Assembly: GCF_004345565.1 (NCBI RefSeq)
Contig: NZ_SLWA01000001.1
Coordinates: forward strand, 157,892 to 221,891
Length of the DNA: 64,000 bases
Source: Flavobacterium circumlabens
GTDB taxonomy: Bacteria > Bacteroidota > Bacteroidia > Flavobacteriales > Flavobacteriaceae
Reading direction: 5' to 3'
Below are positions 1-7,794 of this stretch, piece after piece. The notes beneath the pieces are model-generated. The model was given only the letters and a program-made list of their open reading frames with translations. It did not search any database and was not told the origin of the DNA. How positions within the stretch are numbered: the first letter of the stretch is position 1; every line of letters starts with the position of its first letter. The position numbers were made by a program, and so were the translations under genes.

Positions 1-581
1 CTTTCCAAATGCGGATTATAAACCTGACAATCCAAAAGTTTATAATTATTTTTTCTTAAATACTCAACCAAAGCAATAAAAGCTACTTTTGAGGCATTGG
101 ATACTTTTGAGAACATACTTTCTCCGCAGAAAACATTTCCCAGATCAATTCCGTACAAACCTCCAACTAAAACTTCGTCCTGCCAAACCTCAACCGATTT
201 TGCGATTCCGCTTTCGTGAAGCTTGCAGTATGCCTCAATCATTTCATTGGAAATCCACGTTCCGTCCTGATCGCTCCGTTTTATTTTCTGGCAATTCGAA
301 ATCACCTCCTTGAAATTTTGATTAAAGCTAACTTTAAACTGATTTCTATTCAAAATATTCCGCATGCTTTTGGACACATTCAATTCATCCAAAAACAAAA
401 CCATTCTGGGATCCGGTGACCACCAAAGAATGGGCTCTCCTTCGTTAAACCACGGAAAAATACCGCTTTTGTATGCTAATTGCAAACGTTCCGGACTCAA
501 ATCGCCGCCAATAGCTAGAATTCCTTCTTCATCGGTTTCTGAAACTGGAGGAAAAAACAACTCTTTGGATAAATAATACAT
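1..581 (-). CDS. aat: Leucyl/phenylalanyl-tRNA--protein transferase, 3' end cut by window edge
   Basis: Aat transfers Leu or Phe from aminoacyl-tRNA to N-terminal Arg/Lys of proteins, marking them for ClpAP/ClpS degradation through the N-end rule in the cytoplasm. The visible 193 codons begin MYYLSKELFFPPV and carry the family blocks GILAIGGDLSPERL, GIFPWF, WWSPDPRM, GLYGIDLGNVFCGESMF and LLDCQ. The ATG at 579-581 fits the usual family start. The reading frame runs open off the left edge, so roughly the last 20-40 residues are missing. It is separated from the next gene upstream (DUF3127) by a hairpin repeat, so it is probably its own transcription unit. Confident. Confidence 0.95.
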   Translation of the reverse strand, partial: MYYLSKELFFPPVSETDEEGILAIGGDLSPERLQLAYKSGIFPWFNEGEPILWWSPDPRMVLFLDELNVSKSMRNILNRNQFKVSFNQNFKEVISNCQKIKRSDQDGTWISNEMIEAYCKLHESGIAKSVEVWQDEVLVGGLYGIDLGNVFCGESMFSKVSNASKVAFIALVEYLRKNNYKLLDCQVYNPHLE

Positions 582-696
582 TTTAAAAAAAATTCCAATA
601 AAATTAAAAGGGAAGTTCCAATATTGAAATTCCAAATTCCAACTTTTATGTGATTTCTCCCTTCGGTCGAAATGACACAAACTATATGCAAAAACA

Positions 697-741
697 AAAT
701 TCCAAATTCCAAATACGTTATTGATTTGGAATTTGGAATTT
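697..741. terminator. Perfect 18-bp inverted repeat, repeat-derived terminator
   Basis: Arms at 697-714 and 724-741 are perfectly complementary around a 9-nt loop; the arm core is AAATTCCAAATTCC. On the minus strand the hairpin lies just after the DUF3127 stop and is followed by a T-rich run, so it probably terminates that gene. The same arm sequence forms the hairpin at 58081-58132. Additional copies of the half-arm, and a separate motif reading gatttctcccttcggtcg, lie at 630-680, so this spacer is built of interspersed repeats. Confidence 0.7.
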
Positions 742-763
742 ATAATTTTTGTAATTTAAACTT

Positions 764-1135
764 TTAGAACGGCAAATCATCCGGTTCGTCGTCGTTTACG
801 TTTGTAGCCGGAGCAAAAGCTTCTGCAGCAGGCATTGGCGGAGCTTGTGAAGGAGCTTCAGCACCTGCTCTTTCAATTCTCCAACCTTGAATACTATTGA
901 AATATCTGGTTTCTCCTTGTGGATTAACCCATTCTCTTCCTCTTAAATTGATAGAAACTTTTACTGCCTCTCCTTGCTTATAGCTACTTAACAAATCGCA
1001 TTTATCTTGTGTAAATTCGATTAAAATATGTTGTGGATATTGTTCATCAGTAGTAACAACTAATTCTCTTTTTTTGAATGAGGCACTAACTTGTTGCTCC
1101 GGGTTAACCACTTTTACTTTTCCTGTAACTTCCAT
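764..1135 (-). CDS. DUF3127 domain protein with an SSB-like acidic tip
   Basis: A 123-residue protein of the DUF3127 family, which is typical of Bacteroidota and has an OB-fold-like character. The N-terminal ~90 residues form the domain (MEVTGKVKVV...GWRIERAG), followed by an Ala/Pro-rich linker and the acidic C-terminus EPDDLPF. That tip is the same as the end of the bona fide SSB in this window (28501-28893) and resembles the general SSB C-terminal tip that docks repair and replication proteins. A role in single-stranded DNA metabolism is an inference; no function is established here. Flanked by the flavin reductase upstream and a terminator hairpin downstream. Confidence 0.85.
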   Translation of the reverse strand: MEVTGKVKVVNPEQQVSASFKKRELVVTTDEQYPQHILIEFTQDKCDLLSSYKQGEAVKVSINLRGREWVNPQGETRYFNSIQGWRIERAGAEAPSQAPPMPAAEAFAPATNVNDDEPDDLPF

Positions 1136-1165
1136 CTTCGTTTATATTAATTATTGATTCTTTTC

Positions 1166-2041
1166 TTATTTTTTTGCTAAAAGCACTTTCCAGGCGGATA
1201 CAATATCATCATTGTTGAGATACTTCTTGGCCTCTAAATGTATTTTTTCCTGATCATCGGAGCTTAGAACTCCTTTGACTGAAAAATTTTCTTTCACAAA
1301 TATACTAACTTCTTCCTTTGTAGGCAAGGCCTCAATATTTCCTAGTTTTCCGAGATCATTTCCGTCAAAAACGTGACTTTCCCTGATAAAATTCGGAATC
1401 ACGTCTACTCCAACCCCTAAGGTTGTAAGTGGTTTTGGCACTTCAAAAAGTCCCAGGTTTGACCTTGAATACCAATTATTTCCCAATCTCGAAACCAAAT
1501 CAATTTTATGTTGGTCGATGGCTCCATTTTCATCCAGAACAGCCTCGTGAATGTGGATTTTTACGACTTCGCAAAGAATAAGGTTTCCAGCTCCTCCTTC
1601 GGTTCCCAACGGAATAATCTGCGTGATTTTACACTCAAATTGTACCGGAGATTCTTTTACGCGATAAGGCTTTACCAGATCTGAAGGGATTTGTGTTAAA
1701 CCTGCCTTGATAAATTCATTTACACCCTCTCCGTATTCGGTACTGGCTAAAGAAGTCTGCTGTACCAAATCATAATTAACCACATTGATTACTACTTCAC
1801 GGGTCGCTTCGGCATTGATCAGAGTATGTTTGACCGTATTGTCCCGGACGCGTCGTGCAGGCGAAAAAATCAGGATTGGCGGATTGGCACTAAACACATT
1901 AAAGAAACTGAACGGTGACAAATTCGGAATTCCTTTTGCATTAATTGTACTTGCAAAAGCAATAGGTCTCGGTCCGACGGCACTCTGCAGATAACCATGC
2001 AATTTTGCGGTCGGAATTTCTTTTGGGTTAATGCTGATCAT
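1166..2041 (-). CDS. Flavin reductase-like domain protein
   Basis: A 291-residue member of the flavin reductase-like, FMN-binding split-barrel family. The diagnostic N-terminal part reads VGPRPIAFASTINAKG and then NLSPFSFFNVFSANPP, the FMN-phosphate binding region. There is no signal peptide, so it should be cytoplasmic. Members reduce FMN with NAD(P)H or act as flavin-bound oxidoreductases; the substrate cannot be told from the sequence. The ATG at 2041 is followed upstream by 158 bp shared with the divergent histidine kinase. The gene precedes DUF3127 with a 30-bp gap and could be co-transcribed with it. Confidence 0.85.
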   Translation of the reverse strand: MISINPKEIPTAKLHGYLQSAVGPRPIAFASTINAKGIPNLSPFSFFNVFSANPPILIFSPARRVRDNTVKHTLINAEATREVVINVVNYDLVQQTSLASTEYGEGVNEFIKAGLTQIPSDLVKPYRVKESPVQFECKITQIIPLGTEGGAGNLILCEVVKIHIHEAVLDENGAIDQHKIDLVSRLGNNWYSRSNLGLFEVPKPLTTLGVGVDVIPNFIRESHVFDGNDLGKLGNIEALPTKEEVSIFVKENFSVKGVLSSDDQEKIHLEAKKYLNNDDIVSAWKVLLAKK

Positions 2042-2199
2042 ATTTTCCTTTTTAACCGAATCTCTTTTCGGTAACTACAAAAGTATAGAAATCGTTACTG
2101 ACTAAGAAATAGTTTTAGACTTAAAAACAAAAATCTTTCGCAGCTCACGAAATATTAAATGTGTTTATTTCGTTATATTTATACCTCAAAATTTAAGAT

Positions 2200-3357
2200 A
2201 TGTTTTTTTCTGACCGAAGAAATACTACCCGTTGGGTTATTATCAGCATCTCCTTTTTAATCATTTCCCTGATTCTCTGGAATACTTATACCTTTTTTCA
2301 AATTTTCAAAAATGAAGAAAGGATAAAAATGAAGTTACTGGCGAACGCACAGATTGCTTTAATTAACGCTGATGAGAATACGGATCTGGAACTTCCACTT
2401 CAGATTTCCAGCAATAACACTTCTATTCCGGTAATCCTGACGATGTACGACAAGATTCTAACGGCTCGGAATGTTCCTGAAGCCATCTTACTGGACGAAA
2501 AAAAATCACTGTCTTTTTTGAACAGCCTGCAAAACGAAAACGAACCAATCGTTTTTGAATACGCTCCCGGAAAATATCAGAAACTGTATTATGGCAATTC
2601 GGCCTTACTGAATAAACTTAAATATTATCCGATTGCTTTATTGCTGATTATCTTTTTGTTTGGCGCTTTGATCTATAATTTTTACAAAAGCACCAAAATG
2701 GCGATTCAAAATAAACTTTGGGCGGGAATGGCAAAAGAAACCGCACATCAGATCGGTACTCCGTTGTCTTCGTTAATTGGCTGGATTGAAATTTTAAAAA
2801 CGGAGGAAATCGATCAGTCGATCACTGTAGAGATCGAAAAAGATGTGGACCGCCTGCAGACCATTACGGATCGTTTTTCGAAAATCGGATCTGTTCCGGT
2901 ACTGGAGCTTCATGATATCGTTACCGAGACCTTGAATAGTTATGAGTATTTACAATCCCGTTTTTCTAAACAGGTTGCTTTTTCGCATCATGTTCCGAAA
3001 GAAGCGATTTTTGTGATGATCAATCCAATATTACACAGCTGGACCATAGAGAATCTGGTGAAAAATGCAATTGATGCCATGAAAGGAAAAGGCACCCTGG
3101 ACCTTAAGATTGAACAGGATACACACCATATAAAAATCATTGTAAAAGATTCGGGTACGGGAATTCCGAAGAATCAGTTCAAAACCATCTTTGAGCCCGG
3201 TTACACCACCAAAAAACGCGGCTGGGGACTCGGACTTTCGCTAACGAAAAGAATTGTGGAGGAATACCATAACGGAAAGATAAAAGTTTTGCATTCTGAA
3301 ATAGGAAAAGGCACTACTTTTCAGATTCAGTTAAATAAAAAAGTGCAGCAAAAATAA
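2200..3357 (+). CDS. Membrane sensor histidine kinase
   Basis: A 385-residue sensor kinase. Membrane segments lie at about residues 11-33 and 143-162, bracketing a ~110-residue periplasmic sensor with no recognised domain. The phospho-acceptor helix has His183 in the box AHQIGTPLSSLIGW, followed by the N box NLVKNAIDAM, the G1 box DSGTGIP, an F box around FEPGYTTKKRGWGLGLSL, and the G2 glycines. All catalytic boxes are present, so it should be active. There is no HAMP domain and no adjacent response regulator, so it is an orphan whose partner must be elsewhere. The stimulus is unknown. Confidence 0.9.
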   Translation: MFFSDRRNTTRWVIISISFLIISLILWNTYTFFQIFKNEERIKMKLLANAQIALINADENTDLELPLQISSNNTSIPVILTMYDKILTARNVPEAILLDEKKSLSFLNSLQNENEPIVFEYAPGKYQKLYYGNSALLNKLKYYPIALLLIIFLFGALIYNFYKSTKMAIQNKLWAGMAKETAHQIGTPLSSLIGWIEILKTEEIDQSITVEIEKDVDRLQTITDRFSKIGSVPVLELHDIVTETLNSYEYLQSRFSKQVAFSHHVPKEAIFVMINPILHSWTIENLVKNAIDAMKGKGTLDLKIEQDTHHIKIIVKDSGTGIPKNQFKTIFEPGYTTKKRGWGLGLSLTKRIVEEYHNGKIKVLHSEIGKGTTFQIQLNKKVQQK

Positions 3358-3391
3358 TTTTACTGCACTTTGAAATAGGTTTGTAAACGAA

Positions 3392-3781
3392 TTATAAATT
3401 CGCCTGAATACTTTTGGCCAGCGCTTCAAATTCTTCTTTAGAAAGTGATACTTTATTTTGAAAACGCATTTCATCCATTTCATTCAACGGAATTAAATGT
3501 ACGTGTGCATGAGGAACTTCCAGACCTACAACAGCCATTCCGACTCTTTTGCAGGGAACTGTTTTTTCTAAAGCAATTGCTATTTTCTTAGAAAATTGCA
3601 TTAACCCCAAATAAAGTTCGTCATCCATATCAAAAATCTTATTGATTTCCTGTTTTGGAATACAAAGCGTATGCCCTTTTGCATTTGGATTTACGTCTAA
3701 AAAAGCAAGATAATTATCGTCTTCAGCGATTTTATATGCCGGGATTTCTCCGTTGACTATTTTGGTAAATATTGTTGACAT
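3392..3781 (-). CDS. HIT family hydrolase
   Basis: A 129-residue histidine-triad protein, full length for the family. The catalytic motif is HAHVHLIPL with histidines 91, 93 and 95. HIT proteins of this branch hydrolyse or transfer nucleotides, for example AMP-lysine phosphoramidates or dinucleoside polyphosphates, through a His-AMP intermediate in the cytoplasm. It lies 52 bp downstream of greA on the same strand; the gap contains a piece of an interspersed repeat, so co-transcription is possible but uncertain. Confidence 0.93.
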   Translation of the reverse strand: MSTIFTKIVNGEIPAYKIAEDDNYLAFLDVNPNAKGHTLCIPKQEINKIFDMDDELYLGLMQFSKKIAIALEKTVPCKRVGMAVVGLEVPHAHVHLIPLNEMDEMRFQNKVSLSKEEFEALAKSIQANL

Positions 3782-3800
3782 GGTTTATTTTTAAAAATCT

Positions 3801-3833
3801 TAATAGTGAGATTGCTTGGTTCCTCGCAATGAC
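3801..3833. repeat. Fragment of an interspersed intergenic repeat
   Basis: The segment gagattgcttggttcctcgc followed by aatgac matches the right arm of the larger element at 13505-13620 (gagattgcttcgttcctcgc). Here only one arm is present, squeezed between the HIT gene and greA. It is interpreted as a decayed half-copy of a palindromic intergenic repeat. Confidence 0.55.
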
Positions 3834-4310
3834 TTAGTCCCTTGAAATTTCAAGGATTTCGAATTTCAAAACTCCGTTTGGCACCGTGATTTCAGCTACT
3901 TCTCCAACCGATTTCCCCAGTAAACCTTTCCCAATAGGAGACGTTACCGAGATTTTTCCGGTTTTAAGATCTGCTTCACTTTCTGCAACCAATGTATATT
4001 TCATTTCCATTCCGTTGCTTTGGTTCTTGATTTTAACATTCGAAAGTACCAATGCTTTAGAAACATCTAATTGTGATTCGTCTATTAATCTGGCGTTTGA
4101 ATATACTTCTTCCATCTTAGCAATTCTCATTTCTAATAATCCCTGAGCTTCTTTAGCTGCATCATATTCTGCATTTTCAGATAAATCACCTTTGTCTCTT
4201 GCTTCCGCTATATCCTGAGATGCCTTTGGACGCATTACACTTTTTAAATGCTCCAACTCATCTTTTAATTTTTTTAATCCTTCTGCTGTATAATAAGATA
4301 CTTTACTCAT
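3834..4310 (-). CDS. greA: Transcription elongation factor GreA
   Basis: A 158-residue GreA, which rescues backtracked RNA polymerase by stimulating cleavage of the transcript 3' end through the secondary channel. The N-terminal coiled coil (about 1-75) includes GDLSENAEYDAAKEAQ, whose acidic tip is the functional signature. The C-terminal FKBP-like domain contains TGKISVTSPIGKGLLGKSVG. Full length, ATG start at 4310. A -7 box (4366-4373) and a hairpin at the predicted 5' end of the mRNA lie directly upstream. Confidence 0.97.
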   Translation of the reverse strand: MSKVSYYTAEGLKKLKDELEHLKSVMRPKASQDIAEARDKGDLSENAEYDAAKEAQGLLEMRIAKMEEVYSNARLIDESQLDVSKALVLSNVKIKNQSNGMEMKYTLVAESEADLKTGKISVTSPIGKGLLGKSVGEVAEITVPNGVLKFEILEISRD

Positions 4311-4336
4311 AACTTCATCGTTTATATAAATACAAA

Positions 4337-4358
4337 AAATCCCATCAGGACGGGATTT
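4337..4358 (-). promoter_or_regulatory. Hairpin at the predicted 5' end of the greA mRNA
   Basis: Arms AAATCCC (4337-4343) and GGGATTT (4352-4358) flank an 8-nt loop. Read on the minus strand the stem is followed by six T residues, so it resembles a small terminator/attenuator or a 5' stabilising hairpin. It sits between the likely start point and the greA ATG, about 27 nt before the start codon. Confidence 0.5.
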
Positions 4359-4365
4359 CTTATTA

Positions 4366-4373
4366 CAAATATA
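4366..4373 (-). promoter_or_regulatory. -7 promoter box for greA
   Basis: On the minus strand this reads TATATTTG, an exact match to the Bacteroidota -7 consensus TAnnTTTG. It places transcription start near 4360, immediately before the hairpin at 4337-4358. Confidence 0.6.
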
Positions 4374-4434
4374 CTATTATTTTTTATAGTACATAATTAT
4401 ATGTTAATCATATAGAATTCAAATCTAAATAATT

Positions 4435-4442
4435 TAATTTTG
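4435..4442 (+). promoter_or_regulatory. -7 promoter box for the 4466 lipoprotein gene
   Basis: Reads TAATTTTG, an exact match to TAnnTTTG, 23 bp before the ATG at 4466. No convincing -33 TTTG was found at the right distance. Confidence 0.5.
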
Positions 4443-4465
4443 TTTCACTAATTCATATTAAAATA

Positions 4466-4879
4466 ATGAAAAAAATCTGGCTCTTCATCGTATTAACTTC
4501 GCTGTTTTTATCTTGTAGCGATAAGGAACGTAGTAATAATAATCCTTACATACCCAATTATACTGTAAATTTATCTGTAAATATGAGTCTGCCCGCTTAT
4601 TCAGATCTTAAATATGCAAGCAATGGCGTTATCGTATCTGGTTTTGGAGCAAAAGGGATTATTATTTTTAATACCGGCAGTGGTTATACTGCTTTCGATG
4701 CAGCATGTCCAAATCAGGAATTATCTTCCTGCGTTGCAATGACAATTAAAGGCATTAATGCTGTTTGTTCCTGTGATAAAACAGAATATAGTTTATTTAC
4801 CGGTCTCGGAGGAAAAGAATATCCGCTAAAACAATATAAAGTAGACGTTGCCGGATTGGTAATTCGCGTTTATAACTAA
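4466..4879 (+). CDS. Small lipoprotein with a degenerate Rieske-like fold
   Basis: A 137-residue predicted lipoprotein. The signal peptide ends in a lipobox around FLSCSDKE, with the lipid-bearing Cys at about residue 17. The rest resembles a Rieske-type beta-sandwich protein: AFDAACPN, then VCSCDKTEYSLFTGLGG and a C-terminal beta strand. In true Rieske proteins the cluster is held by C-x-H and C-x2-H pairs. Here cysteines are present but both histidines are missing, so a [2Fe-2S] centre is unlikely. Function unknown. It is a single-gene unit with its own promoter and terminator. Confidence 0.7.
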   Translation: MKKIWLFIVLTSLFLSCSDKERSNNNPYIPNYTVNLSVNMSLPAYSDLKYASNGVIVSGFGAKGIIIFNTGSGYTAFDAACPNQELSSCVAMTIKGINAVCSCDKTEYSLFTGLGGKEYPLKQYKVDVAGLVIRVYN

Positions 4880-4881
4880 TA

Positions 4882-4918
4882 AAAAAAGCCTGAAAGTTTT
4901 AAATTTTCAGGCTTTTTT
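4882..4918. terminator. Bidirectional terminator between convergent genes
   Basis: Arms AAAAAAGCCTGAAA (4882-4895) and TTTCAGGCTTTTTT (4905-4918) form a 14-bp stem with a 9-nt loop, with A and T runs on either side. It separates the + strand lipoprotein gene from the minus strand TonB-dependent receptor. Confidence 0.85.
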
Positions 4919-4931
4919 ATTTTAGAATATA

Positions 4932-7121
4932 TTAGAATTTCAACGTCAATCCCAGAAGGAAATTAATTCCGGCCTGAGGGTAATAGTACGGATACACATC
5001 ATACATGGCTCCGTTTGAAACATATTGTTTGTCTAAAAAGTTATTTAGCAAACCCGTTACCATAATGGATTTGAATACTGTTTTTGGTTTTATTTCATAA
5101 GATACATTCAAATCATTTACAAAATAATCAGCCAGTTTAGCTTCCGGTAATTCGATATTATTCATGTATTGTTCCCCGACAAATTTCTGCAATAAGGAAA
5201 GATGCAAGCTCTCAATCGGACTATAGACAATAATATTTCCCGCAATAACCGACGGAGAATAAGCGATGTCTTTTGTTCCGTAATTCTGCCCTTCAACAGC
5301 CAGATCTACATTTTTATTATTGCTTAAAGTAAAGTTAGGACGCAGTATTATTTTTTCCGAAAGCACAATTGTAGCATCAACTTCAAGACCTAAACGATAG
5401 CTTTTTTCGCTATTAGAACGAATCGGAGAACCAACATCGTCTAATCTTCCTGTTAGAATCAACTGATCTTTGTAGCCCATATAGTAGAAATTCGAATTCA
5501 ATTGAAATTTCTCGGAATTGAACCTCCAGCCTAATTCAAAATCGTTTAATTTCTCCGGTTTTACATTCCCTCCTTCGTAATCTGTTCTGTTTGGTTCACG
5601 ATTGGCTCTTGCGTAAGAGAAATATAAAGTGTTTTTTTTGTTGATTTCATAATTTAATCCTGCTTTTGGATTAAAGAAATTAAATGCATCATCTACAATA
5701 CCTGTTTCATAACTATTCGCTTTATACGTTACCCTTCTGTATTGTAAATCTCCGTAGAAACTTAATTTTTCGGTGAATTGATAATTTGCCTTTGCGAAAA
5801 TATTCCCATCTGTCTTTGTTGAAAAATCGTCATAATAATGATCTCCCAGCTCTGTTTGTGAAGCATTTCTGGCCCAGATTACTTTTCCGAAATGATCTCC
5901 TTCATATTTATTCCAGCCTCCGCCAAAAATAACATCCAGTTTTTCATCTTTATATTTTACAGAGAAAGTCGTTCCGTAAAAATCATTGTCCAGCCATTTC
6001 TGACGAATTAAATCGGTTCCCGGAACCAATTCTCCATTACTATTTTCAACCATTTTAGTCGGCAGGATTGCTCCATAGCCTTCAACAGGTTCATCAAATT
6101 TATAATTTTCGTAATAGCCAAGCCCCTTTGTATAATGCAGAGCCAGATTCGTACTCCATTTATCAGAAAACGATTCGCTCCAATGCAATTGGTAATGATC
6201 TTGTTTGTAGTTATCCGTTTCGTTATCATAAAATCGAATATTGCCAGCCTCATCGGTAAACTTTCCTGCCGAATTGTAAGTGCGGTTATCGTTTAATGTT
6301 TCGGCATCAATTCCGTTCCAGGACTGGTATGTTTTTTCTGTTCCTCCAAAAACCAAGGCTTTAATCAAAGTGTTTTTACCTACATAGGTGGCCTGCAGGA
6401 AATAGGATTTTAAATCAGAACTTGCCCGGTCAACATAGCCATCAGATTTTAATGCAGACAACCGTCCGGCAATTTCAAAATGATCGTTTAACAAACCTGT
6501 ACTAAACTTTACGGTATGTTTACGGGAATTGAAACTCCCGTAAGAATTTGAAATTTCACCGGTAGGTTTAGAAGCGTAATTATCGGTCAACATGTTTAAA
6601 CTCGCCCCAAAAGCTCCGGATCCGTTAGTTGAAGTCCCAACACCACGCTGTAATTGAAGGCTCTCGACTGAAGAAGCAAAATCAGGCATATTTACCCAAA
6701 ACGTACCCTGACTTTCTGCATCATTGTACGGAATTCCATTAATCGTAACATTAACCCTTGTAGCATCGCTTCCACGTACGCGTATCCCGGTATATCCCAT
6801 ACCATTTCCGGCATCAGAAGTTGTAACTACCGACGGTAAATAATTCATAAGAATTGGAATATCCTGACCCAGATTTCTGAATTTAATTTCCTTTTTGTCC
6901 ATATTACTAAAGGAAACCGGTGTTTTTGTAGTAACACGAACAGCTGAAACTAACACATCATCAAGCTTGTTGACTTTGGTTGAATCTTGTTCCTGCGCAA
7001 AAGAAAAAAGAGTTGTGAAAACAGAAAATAGAAAATAGAAAATAGATTTGGTTCCGGCTACATTTTGAACCTTAGAACCTTTGTAACTTAGTACCTCAGT
7101 ACTTTTAATAATAGATTTCAT
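4932..7121 (-). CDS. TonB-dependent receptor under TPP riboswitch control, probable thiamin importer
   Basis: A 729-residue outer-membrane TonB-dependent receptor. The plug domain (about residues 50-180) shows YTGIRVRGSDATRVNVTING, then a beta barrel ending in a terminal Phe (LGLTLKF). It has no SusD partner, so it is a metabolite rather than a SusC-type transporter. A TPP riboswitch lies about 100 bp upstream, which in this phylum marks receptors for thiamin or its precursors. Oddly, the signal peptide core (KSIFYFLFSVFTTLFSFAQ) begins only at residue 25: residues 5-27 are encoded by an in-frame 69-bp repeat insertion (see 7041-7118). Without it the protein would begin MKSIFYFLFSV, an ordinary signal peptide. 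The ATG at 7121 is retained because no alternative start follows the insert. Confidence 0.88.
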   Translation of the reverse strand: MKSIIKSTEVLSYKGSKVQNVAGTKSIFYFLFSVFTTLFSFAQEQDSTKVNKLDDVLVSAVRVTTKTPVSFSNMDKKEIKFRNLGQDIPILMNYLPSVVTTSDAGNGMGYTGIRVRGSDATRVNVTINGIPYNDAESQGTFWVNMPDFASSVESLQLQRGVGTSTNGSGAFGASLNMLTDNYASKPTGEISNSYGSFNSRKHTVKFSTGLLNDHFEIAGRLSALKSDGYVDRASSDLKSYFLQATYVGKNTLIKALVFGGTEKTYQSWNGIDAETLNDNRTYNSAGKFTDEAGNIRFYDNETDNYKQDHYQLHWSESFSDKWSTNLALHYTKGLGYYENYKFDEPVEGYGAILPTKMVENSNGELVPGTDLIRQKWLDNDFYGTTFSVKYKDEKLDVIFGGGWNKYEGDHFGKVIWARNASQTELGDHYYDDFSTKTDGNIFAKANYQFTEKLSFYGDLQYRRVTYKANSYETGIVDDAFNFFNPKAGLNYEINKKNTLYFSYARANREPNRTDYEGGNVKPEKLNDFELGWRFNSEKFQLNSNFYYMGYKDQLILTGRLDDVGSPIRSNSEKSYRLGLEVDATIVLSEKIILRPNFTLSNNKNVDLAVEGQNYGTKDIAYSPSVIAGNIIVYSPIESLHLSLLQKFVGEQYMNNIELPEAKLADYFVNDLNVSYEIKPKTVFKSIMVTGLLNNFLDKQYVSNGAMYDVYPYYYPQAGINFLLGLTLKF
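7041..7118 (-). repeat. In-frame repeat insertion in the receptor signal peptide, with 9-bp direct repeats
   Basis: The 9-mer AATAGATTT occurs at 7041-7049 and again at 7110-7118. The intervening 60 bp resembles an arm of the palindromic repeat at 21299-21395: both carry AGGTAC, ACAAAGGTTCT and AGG blocks in the same order. The unit length is 69 bp, exactly 23 codons, so the frame is kept. The 9-bp duplication looks like a target-site duplication. It lies inside the N-terminus of the receptor at 4932-7121. Confidence 0.65.
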
Positions 7122-7223
7122 CCGTAAAAAATTACGAATAAAAGGGGGAATTATTCTTTTTGTTAAATTAATAAAATTGTTTCACGACAAAGTAAAGTAT
7201 ACACGCTAAAATTTGTCGTTTTT

Positions 7224-7302
7224 TCCCTTAGCGACATTACTCGCTCAGGTTCTTTGGGTATGATCTCAGCTCGTTATTTAGAGCACCCCTTTGAGACGAG
7301 GC
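7224..7302 (-). promoter_or_regulatory. TPP (thi-box) riboswitch
   Basis: Read on the minus strand the segment contains the conserved thi-box blocks in order: GGGGTGCT, then GCTGAGATCATACCC, then GAACCTGA, then GTAATG, closing with CGCTAAGGGA. These are the pyrimidine-sensor and pyrophosphate-sensor helices of a TPP riboswitch. It lies about 100 nt upstream of the receptor start at 7121, so bound TPP would lower its expression. The rest of the 379-bp gap (7122-7500) is AT-rich with no gene. Confidence 0.93.
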
Positions 7303-7500
7303 AAATGTAGTGTTAAAAAGTTAAACTCCAAAAAATGAAAATTACAAATTACAAAAGGCAATTACAAAAATCAATATCAATCAGAAAAAAGCAACAAGAA
7401 TTCTATAGTTTGGATAGCTTGTATATATTGAGGAATTTTGAAAACCCTACTTTCTGCAACAATTACTAGCAATATGTTAAGTATTTTTTTTTGTGCCTTC

Positions 7501-7794
7501 TCAGATTTTACTTTTTAAATCCATCATACCGTGAAGAATCCTTGCAATTTCTATTTCATTCTCTGAAAGTATTCTGTAGAAAATAATATGCTGACCTGTT
7601 TTATACCCGAAAACATTTTTCTCAACTGTATCGTACGATTTTCCTCTTGCTGGTTTTTCAGCTAACTCTTTGCAAGAATCTATAAGCAAAAGATAGTAAT
7701 GCTCCGCTTGATTTTCAGACCAGGTTTCGACAGTATAATCCCAAATATCGGTTAAATCTTCAACAGCTTTGTTTGTTAGAAAAAATTCAGCCAT
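7501..7794 (-). CDS. parE: ParE/RelE-family toxin
   Basis: A 97-residue protein of the type II RelE/ParE toxin superfamily. Typical features are the N-terminal AVEDLTDIWDYTVETWSENQ, the central KPARGKSYD and the late GYKTGQHIIFYRI. ParE-like members usually poison gyrase and RelE-like members cut ribosome-bound mRNA; the sequence (ParD partner, ParE-like N-terminus) favours ParE. Its ATG overlaps the antitoxin stop by one base (TAATG), so the pair is translationally coupled. The module sits between arfB and the TPP riboswitch. Confidence 0.88.
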   Translation of the reverse strand: MAEFFLTNKAVEDLTDIWDYTVETWSENQAEHYYLLLIDSCKELAEKPARGKSYDTVEKNVFGYKTGQHIIFYRILSENEIEIARILHGMMDLKSKI

